From: Pseudomonas fulva
GTDB taxonomy: Bacteria > Pseudomonadota > Gammaproteobacteria > Pseudomonadales > Pseudomonadaceae
Reading direction: 5' to 3'
Assembly: GCF_023517795.1 (NCBI RefSeq)
Contig: NZ_CP082928.1
Location: forward strand, 2,232,001-2,296,000
DNA length: 64,000 bases
The stretch's first letter is position 1. Every line of letters begins with the position of its first letter. Positions 59,300-64,000 of this stretch are shown here, in pieces. The notes beneath the pieces are model-generated. The model did no database searches and was not told the origin of the DNA. It saw nothing but the letters and a program-made list of their open reading frames with translations. Both the position numbers and the translations under genes were made by a program.

Positions 59300-59462
59300 T
59301 CGGCAGGTCTCCTGGCTCGCAGGTCATGGCGCGTGGCCGGCCTTCCCGGTTTCCCAGTGGCGATTGGCGCAGGCGCTCGCTGCAACAGTTGCGGGGGCAG
59401 CCACGGCGGAAAACCTGCCCAATATCTGCTGCGCGTCGGCCCTGCCGCGTTAGAAACCGTCT
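59300..59462 (-). promoter_or_regulatory. Cobalamin (AdoCbl) riboswitch upstream of cobG
   Basis: Read on the minus strand, the conserved order is present: a G-rich 5' part, the B12-box core GCTGCCCCCGCAACTGTTG (about 59382-59400), then GCCACTGGG, GGGAAG, and the closing CCAGGAGACCTGCC (complement of 59302-59315). This is the standard cobalamin aptamer. Bound cobalamin should reduce expression of cobG-cobH-cobI-cobJ. The cobL-cobK unit on the other strand is not under it. Confidence 0.93.
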
Positions 59463-59466
59463 CGGA

Positions 59467-59535
59467 ATGCTCATGTACAGAAGTACACTCCGCTTCCTCG
59501 CCAATTTCTGCCTTGCAGGGCTCTAGCTCGCTAGA
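59467..59535. repeat. Diverged copy of the 140-bp palindromic repeat (copy 2, opposite orientation)
   Basis: The stretch TGCTCATGTAC...GTACACTCCGCTT.CTCGCC...CTGCCTTGC..TAGCT matches the reverse complement of 26491-26630 over about 70 bases with substitutions and small indels. It abuts the 5' end of the cobalamin riboswitch. The palindrome ends seen in copy 1 are largely lost. Confidence 0.6.
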
Positions 59536-59820
59536 TATTGAACAGGTTTTCTCGTGTTCCCTCTTAGGCCGCATTGGCTCACATGTAGCCGCTGGGCACC
59601 GACAGAAGCGCTATTATGCCCGCTTTGCCCGCCGGGATGAAAAGCCGCGTCGTCGGATCGCACAGTGGCATGGCCGCGATGTGGTGATATCGATCGCCGT
59701 AAAGATGGCTTTCTTAGGAGGGGTCGGTGGCGATCCGCTTTAGAATCTGTTCGCGATCTTTCACCCCAGGCTCGCTGATTTTGGCGGCTAAGTGGCGGAA
59801 GCGGCCGCTCTCCTATCCAT

Positions 59821-59886
59821 TGTGGGAGCGCGCCATGCGCGCGAAAAATCGCGGGCATGGACTGGGCGTCCCCGCCCGCTCCCACA
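59821..59886. repeat. REP doublet (GTGGGAGCG ... CGCTCCCAC)
   Basis: A TGTGGGAGCGCGCCATGCGCG arm and an inverted CCCGCCCGCTCCCACA arm face each other, separated by a GCGGGCATGG section, the typical inverted REP pair of pseudomonads. It lies 73 bases upstream of cobL. Confidence 0.8.
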
Positions 59887-59959
59887 AATACTGCGCCGAT
59901 GGCTGCCATTGCCTTTGAACACCCAATCACTGTTGGCTGCCAATGATGAGGACTAAGAA

Positions 59960-61165
59960 ATGACCCCCTGGCTGACCGTCGTGGGCATCGGTGAAGACGG
60001 CTACCCCGGCCTCGGCAAGGCGGCGCGGCATGCGTTGCTGGCGGCCGAGCGAGTGGTCGGCAGCGAGCGCCAGCTGGCGCTGTTGCCCCCTTGCATCCGG
60101 GCCACGCGCCTCCAGTGGCCGAAGCCGTTCTCCCTGGCGGCGGTGCTCGAAGAGCGCGGCACGCCGGTGTGCGTGCTGGCCAGCGGCGACCCGATGTTGT
60201 TTGGCGTCGGCGCCAGCCTGGCCCGCGAGCTGGCGCCAGGCGAGCTGCGCATTCTGCCGGCGCCGTCGTCCGCTTCCCTGGCGGCGGCGCGCCTGGGCTG
60301 GCCGCTGCAGGGAACCACGCTGGTGTCCCTGGTTGCCAGGCCGCTGGCGGCGTTGCAGGCGCAGATCCACCCCGGCATGCGTCTGCTGGTGCTGAGCAAC
60401 GATGGCGACAGCCCCGCCGCCATCGCCGAACTGCTCCGTGAGCGTGGCTTCGGCCCCAGCCGGCTGAGCGTCTTCGAGCACCTGGGTGGCGAGCGCGAGC
60501 GGCGTATCGATGGCCTGGCCGAAGGCTGGTCGCTGGAGCGCGCAGCGGATCTCAACCTGGTGGCCATCGAGTGCCTCGCTGGCGCTGACGCCAAGCGCCT
60601 GCCGCTGACGCCCGGCCTGCCGGATGACGCCTACCGCCACGATGGCCAACTGACCAAGCGCGACGTACGGGCGATTACCCTGTCGCGCCTGGCGCCATCG
60701 CCCGGCGAGCTGCTCTGGGACGTCGGCGCCGGTTGCGGCTCCATCGGCATCGAGTGGATGCGCGCGAATGCCAGCTGCCGCGCCATCGCCATCGAGGCCG
60801 ACGAAGGGCGCCAGGCCCATATCGCCCATAACCGTGATGCCCTGGGCGTACCGGGCCTGCAACTGGTGGCCGGACGGGCGCCCGAGGCGCTGGAAGGGTT
60901 GGCGGCGCCGGATGCGGTCTTTATCGGCGGCGGCGTCACCCTGCCGGGCGTGCTGCAAGGTTGCTGGCAGGCGCTCAAGCCCGGCGGCCGCCTGGTGGCC
61001 AATGCGGTGACCCTGCAGAGCGAGGCGGCGCTGATCGCCTTTCGCGGCGAACGGGGCGGCGAGCTGACCCGCATCGAGGTCGCCCAGGCCAAACCGCTCG
61101 GCGGCTTCGATACCTGGCGCGGCGCCCTGCCGATCACCTTGCTAGAAGTCCACAAGCCGCGATGA
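59960..61165 (+). CDS. cobL: Precorrin-6Y C5,15-methyltransferase (decarboxylating), CbiE-CbiT fusion
   Basis: The 401-residue protein starts [20 protein letters not shown]. Residues about 1-200 are a CbiE-type tetrapyrrole methylase ([17 protein letters not shown]), and residues about 220-401 are a CbiT-type Rossmann methyltransferase ([18 protein letters not shown], then [11 protein letters not shown]). CobL methylates C5 and C15 and decarboxylates precorrin-6Y. It overlaps cobK by four bases. In P. aeruginosa, as I recall, cbiD sits between the two, but it is absent here. Confidence 0.95.
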   Translation: MTPWLTVVGIGEDGYPGLGKAARHALLAAERVVGSERQLALLPPCIRATRLQWPKPFSLAAVLEERGTPVCVLASGDPMLFGVGASLARELAPGELRILPAPSSASLAAARLGWPLQGTTLVSLVARPLAALQAQIHPGMRLLVLSNDGDSPAAIAELLRERGFGPSRLSVFEHLGGERERRIDGLAEGWSLERAADLNLVAIECLAGADAKRLPLTPGLPDDAYRHDGQLTKRDVRAITLSRLAPSPGELLWDVGAGCGSIGIEWMRANASCRAIAIEADEGRQAHIAHNRDALGVPGLQLVAGRAPEALEGLAAPDAVFIGGGVTLPGVLQGCWQALKPGGRLVANAVTLQSEAALIAFRGERGGELTRIEVAQAKPLGGFDTWRGALPITLLEVHKPR

Positions 61166-61887
61166 AGCGCATCCTCTTGCTCGGCGGCATCGGCGAAGCG
61201 CTGGCTCTCGCCCGCCGCCTCGGCGCCGAACATATCTACAGCCTGGCCGGGCTGGGCAAGGTGCCGGAGGATCTGACCTGCCAGATGCGCGTTGGCGGCT
61301 TCGGCGGCGCCGAGGGGTTGGCCGACTTTATCCACAGGGAGGGCATCGAGTTGCTGGTCGACGCCACCCATCCCTACGCGGCGCAGATCAGCCGCAACGC
61401 GGCACGCGCCGCCGCACAGGCCGGCATCCCCTGCTGGGCGCTGCGGCGGCCGGGCTGGATGGCATCGGCCGGCGATGACTGGCGCGAGGTGTTCGACTGG
61501 CCGTCATTGATCGCCGCCTTGGCTCCATTCCAGCGGCCGCTGTTCACCCTGGGCCGCGAGCCGCTTGAGCACTTGCACGAGATTCCTGCCCATCAGCACT
61601 GGACGGTACGTTGCCTGCAAGGCCAGCCGGCGGGCGAGCGCGCCGAAGTGATCGGTGCCCGCGGGCCGTTCAGCCTCGAGGACGAACGTGCGCTGTTCGC
61701 GCGGCTGAATTGCGATGTGCTGGTCAGCAAGAACAGCGGCAGCGCCGCTACCGAGCACAAGCTGCAGATCGCCCGCGAGCGGGGTGTGCCGGTGCTGGTG
61801 TTGCAGCGGCCTTCATTGCCCGCAGTGGATCGCGAGTTCAGCGAGGCCGAAGCGCTCTGGCAGGCGTTGCAGGTAGCCAACCCGTAG
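61162..61887 (+). CDS. cobK: Precorrin-6A reductase
   Basis: The ATG at 61162 forms an ATGA overlap with cobL and gives 241 residues. Family marks are the N-terminal [30 protein letters not shown] at about residues 66-79, [12 protein letters not shown] and [15 protein letters not shown]. CobK reduces precorrin-6A to precorrin-6B with NADPH. Long in-frame upstream sequence overlaps cobL and is ignored. A DnaA box lies at 61328-61336. Confidence 0.94.
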   Translation: MKRILLLGGIGEALALARRLGAEHIYSLAGLGKVPEDLTCQMRVGGFGGAEGLADFIHREGIELLVDATHPYAAQISRNAARAAAQAGIPCWALRRPGWMASAGDDWREVFDWPSLIAALAPFQRPLFTLGREPLEHLHEIPAHQHWTVRCLQGQPAGERAEVIGARGPFSLEDERALFARLNCDVLVSKNSGSAATEHKLQIARERGVPVLVLQRPSLPAVDREFSEAEALWQALQVANP

Positions 61888-61952
61888 CCCCGCGGTAGAG
61901 CGCAGCGCAATCCGGGGAGTGCTCTCGAGGCGTGCACCAATCCAAAGGTCAA

Positions 61953-61981
61953 CCTGGGTATCGCTGCGCTCGACCCAGGCT
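61953..61981. repeat. Short extragenic repeat (GAGCGCAGCGATACCC family), copy 1
   Basis: CCTGGGTATCGCTGCGCTCG followed by ACCCAGG is the reverse complement, with few changes, of a sequence after the ferredoxin gene (62759-62785). A relative with CGGTAGAGCGCAGCGCAATCCGGGG is at about 61892-61917. These are common dispersed Pseudomonas palindromes with no coding role. Confidence 0.65.
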
Positions 61982-62030
61982 ACGAACTGACCACGCTGTT
62001 AAACTGCCGCACTTTTTGCGGAGCCCGACC

Positions 62031-62741
62031 ATGACTGCCACGTCTTACGCCCAGGTATTGTTCGCCGGCCCTGATCTGCGCGTTGGTTCCTTCGCCGAGC
62101 TGTTTCGTGCCCGCCTGGTCGAACTGCGCGGCGCGGCGGCGTTGGTCGATATCGTCGACACCGGCGCCGGCTACGACAGCCTCTGGCAGCGCGTAGGCGA
62201 GGGCAGCGGTACGCTGCTGGTGATCGACCTGGAGCCGCAAAGCAGCAGCCAGCATGTCGACTGGTTGCGCAGCGAGCTGGCCGGCAAGACCGACCCCGAG
62301 CGGGTATTCGTCACCAGCCTGTTTGGCCAGCTGGATGCCAATGCGGGTGGCGCCGCCTGCGCGCTGATCGAGCGGCCTGAGTTGCACCTGGGCTGCGTCG
62401 AGGTGCCGGCGCTACCCGGCAGCCACGCCTGGTCGAAGATTCCTGCCCACCAGTACCGCGTGCTGCTGTGCAATGGCCCGCGCTGTACCCGCCGTGGTGC
62501 ACTGCCGCTGTGGAAAAAGCTGCGTGAGCAGGTCAAGGCGGCCGGCAAACTGGAGTGCGAGGGCGGCGTGCATATCACCCGCACGCAGTGCCAGTTCCCC
62601 TGTGATCAGGGGCCGACCCTGACGGTTTATCCACAGGGCCATTGGTATCAGGTGCGCAGCGAAGAAGACGTGATCCGCCTGGTCGACGAGCAACTGGTCG
62701 CCGGCCGTGCGGTGCCCGAGTTGATGATGTCGCGGCCCTGA
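62031..62741 (+). CDS. Thioredoxin-like [2Fe-2S] ferredoxin-domain protein of the cob locus
   Basis: The ATG at 62031 gives 236 residues. The N-terminal 130 residues resemble a sirohydrochlorin-chelatase-like or CbiX-type fold without clear catalytic residues. The C-terminal part is a thioredoxin-like ferredoxin with cysteines in LCNGPRCTRRG and TQCQFPCDQGPTLTVYPQG, the latter pattern typical of this [2Fe-2S] family. It may deliver electrons to a corrin-ring enzyme such as CobG, or to a cobalt reduction step. This role is inferred from its place after cobK. The gene has repeats on both sides. Confidence 0.82.
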   Translation: MTATSYAQVLFAGPDLRVGSFAELFRARLVELRGAAALVDIVDTGAGYDSLWQRVGEGSGTLLVIDLEPQSSSQHVDWLRSELAGKTDPERVFVTSLFGQLDANAGGAACALIERPELHLGCVEVPALPGSHAWSKIPAHQYRVLLCNGPRCTRRGALPLWKKLREQVKAAGKLECEGGVHITRTQCQFPCDQGPTLTVYPQGHWYQVRSEEDVIRLVDEQLVAGRAVPELMMSRP

Positions 62742-62758
62742 GCGGTATTGCCCGGAGC

Positions 62759-62835
62759 CTGGGTTGAGCGCAGCGATACCCGGGTCGCCCATCCTGAACC
62801 TGTTGCCCCGGGTTACGCCTGCGGCTAACCCGGGC
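62759..62835. repeat. Extragenic palindromic repeats after the ferredoxin gene, copy 2
   Basis: CCTGGGTTGAGCGCAGCGAT followed by ACCCGGG (62759-62785) and the paired CCCGGGTTA / TAACCCGGG (about 62812-62835) fill most of the 172-base gap before the sensor kinase gene. No gene is seen in it. Confidence 0.65.
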
Positions 62836-62913
62836 CATGGCCGCTGGCATTGGCTACTCGCCCTGCGCGCATTTCGGGCTAACATGCGGGCATCATAAGA
62901 ATTCGAGTCATGC

Positions 62914-64000
62914 ATGACCGCCCTGTTTCTGCGCTATCGCACCGTCGCCATCGTGCTGCTGGTCATCTTTGGCCTGGCCGTCAGCCTGTGGCTGGCCAGC
63001 CGCTACGCCGAGCGGCGTGCCTGGGAGGATCGCAGCAACGAAGCCCATGGCCAGCTGCAGCTCTACGCGCAGTCCATCCAGACCCTGGTCGACCGCTTCC
63101 GCTCGGTGCCGCAGCTGTTGTCGATGGACGGCGACATCCAGGCCTTGCTGCACGCGCCGGATGACCCGCAGCTGCGCGACAAGCTCAATCGCCGTTTCGA
63201 ACTGCTCAACACCGCCGCGGGCGCCAGTGTTCTTTACCTGATCGACCGTAATGGCCAGACCCTGGCGGCCAGCAACTGGAACGAGTGGAGCAGCTTCGTC
63301 GGCAGCAACTACGGGTTCCGCCCCTATTTCCAGGATGCTCTGCACCGCACCGCCGGCCGCTACTTCGCGGTGGGGGTGACCACCGGCGTGCCTGGCTACT
63401 TTCTCTCCCACGCGGTGTATGACGACAACGGCGCGGTGATCGGCGTACTGGTGGTCAAGCTCGAGCTGGAGGAGCTGCAGCGCGAGTGGGTCGGCCAGCC
63501 CGGCGTGCTGCTGGTCGCCGACAGCTACGGGGTGGTGATTCTCAGCAGTCGCCCGGCCTGGCGTTTCCTGGCCCTGGAAGAACTCGACGAACTCGATCAC
63601 GCCGAGCTGGTGGAGGTGCGCAAGTACGCCGAGCGCCCGCTGGAGGTGCTCTCCAAGGCGCCGGGCCCGTACTTCGAAGGCAACGCCGACTGGATGAATA
63701 TCGACGGCCCGGATGGCCCGCAAAGCTATCTCTGGCAGCGCCAGGAACTGGCCAGCGAAGCCTGGACGCTGCACCTGTTGATCGAGGAAAGCAGCCTTGG
63801 TGACACCGCGCGCAGCTACCGCCTGGCCGCCGCCGGCGTGTGGCTGACACTGGTGTTCCTGGTGCTGTTTCTGCTGCAGCGGCGCAAGAACCAGCGTCTG
63901 CAGGCGAGCATCCGCGAGAACCTCGAGCGCGAGGTGACGCTGCGTACCGCCGAGCTCCGTGAGGCCCAGGAGGGCCTGGTGCATGCGGCGAAGATGGCCG
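62914..64000 (+). CDS. DctB-like periplasmic-sensing histidine kinase (3' end cut by window)
   Basis: From the ATG at 62914 about 362 codons are visible and the frame runs off the end. A transmembrane helix (about residues 10-30) precedes a 270-residue periplasmic double-Cache (PDC) domain with the DctB-type segments GFRPYFQDALHRTAGRYFAVG and GVPGYFLSHAVYDDNG. A second transmembrane helix (about 306-328) follows. After a cytoplasmic coiled coil, the sequence LVHAAKMA begins the HisKA region, so the phospho-accepting His and ATPase domain lie outside the window. The family senses C4-dicarboxylates, but the ligand here is unknown. Confidence 0.88.
   Translation, partial: MTALFLRYRTVAIVLLVIFGLAVSLWLASRYAERRAWEDRSNEAHGQLQLYAQSIQTLVDRFRSVPQLLSMDGDIQALLHAPDDPQLRDKLNRRFELLNTAAGASVLYLIDRNGQTLAASNWNEWSSFVGSNYGFRPYFQDALHRTAGRYFAVGVTTGVPGYFLSHAVYDDNGAVIGVLVVKLELEELQREWVGQPGVLLVADSYGVVILSSRPAWRFLALEELDELDHAELVEVRKYAERPLEVLSKAPGPYFEGNADWMNIDGPDGPQSYLWQRQELASEAWTLHLLIEESSLGDTARSYRLAAAGVWLTLVFLVLFLLQRRKNQRLQASIRENLEREVTLRTAELREAQEGLVHAAKMA

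Larger units (their letters stand above)
59463..59959. other. Gene-free divergent spacer between the cob riboswitch and cobL
   Basis: This 497-base region contains a diverged copy of the 140-bp repeat (59467-59535), about 285 bases without anything I recognise (59536-59820), a REP doublet (59821-59886), and a short leader to cobL. Promoters for both cob units must be here, but I cannot place them with confidence. No credible open reading frame is seen. Confidence 0.5.

Overview
This window is a GC-rich gammaproteobacterial chromosome segment centred on the replication origin. It almost certainly comes from Pseudomonas sensu lato. The diagnostic layout is parA-rsmG-mnmG ... mnmE-yidC-yidD-rnpA-rpmH reading left and dnaA-dnaN-recF-gyrB reading right. 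Two parS sites lie inside recF, and the following lptA-like/gmhB/glyS/glyQ/tag/htrB/pilZ and trkA/rsmB/fmt/def/lysM/dprA/tsaC/qor/hemF/aroE order is the one I recall from P. aeruginosa. REP-type GTGGGAGCG repeats agree. I do not assign a species.

Layout. 1-3253 (minus): parA (cut by the window edge), rsmG, mnmG. 3254-3788: an origin-like spacer with DnaA boxes. 3789-8148 (minus): a 1300-residue Rhs protein with an unrecognised Gly-rich C-terminal domain, followed by a small lipoprotein that may be its immunity protein. 8279-12254 (minus): mnmE, yidC, yidD, rnpA, rpmH. 12255-12776: oriC. 12777-19083 (plus): dnaA, dnaN, recF, gyrB, then a terminator. 19155-24899 (minus): a six-gene membrane-lipid cluster resembling E. 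coli ynbABCD with added acyltransferase and membrane-protein genes. 25132-32523: conserved envelope and translation genes (lysophosphatidate acyltransferase, gmhB, glyS, glyQ, tag, a PPOX-fold protein, an HtrB-type acyltransferase, PilZ).

32569-42180 is an accessory block relative to the P. aeruginosa order I recall. It holds a choline-type binding protein, an NlpC/P60 protein, yhhQ under a preQ1-I riboswitch, and an MFS/LysR divergent pair. It also holds a type VI secretion effector module that matches PAAR4-TecT-coTecT-TseT-TsiT of P. aeruginosa, followed by a second tandem toxin-immunity cassette. 42246-52959 returns to the conserved order (TPR protein, trkA, rsmB, fmt, def, LysM protein, dprA, tsaC, qor, hemF, aroE). 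53090-54611 holds an Ldh-family reductase and a Gly/Pro-rich small protein. 54732-62741 is an aerobic-type cobalamin (corrin ring) locus: cobG-cobH-cobI-cobJ leftward from a cobalamin riboswitch, and cobL-cobK rightward, then a thioredoxin-like ferredoxin. The window ends inside a DctB-like sensor kinase gene.

How the parts relate. The origin-proximal genes couple replication (dnaA, dnaN, gyrB, oriC), segregation (parA, parS), tRNA modification (mnmE/mnmG) and membrane insertion (yidC). The Rhs and TseT loci are both antibacterial effector modules, but no structural type VI genes are present here. The most notable observations are the tandem TseT-type cassettes with conserved ends and divergent middles, the duplicated origin module on both sides of the rpmH-to-mnmG block, the ynb-like lipid cluster, the unassigned Rhs toxin domain, and the dense scatter of perfect DnaA boxes.
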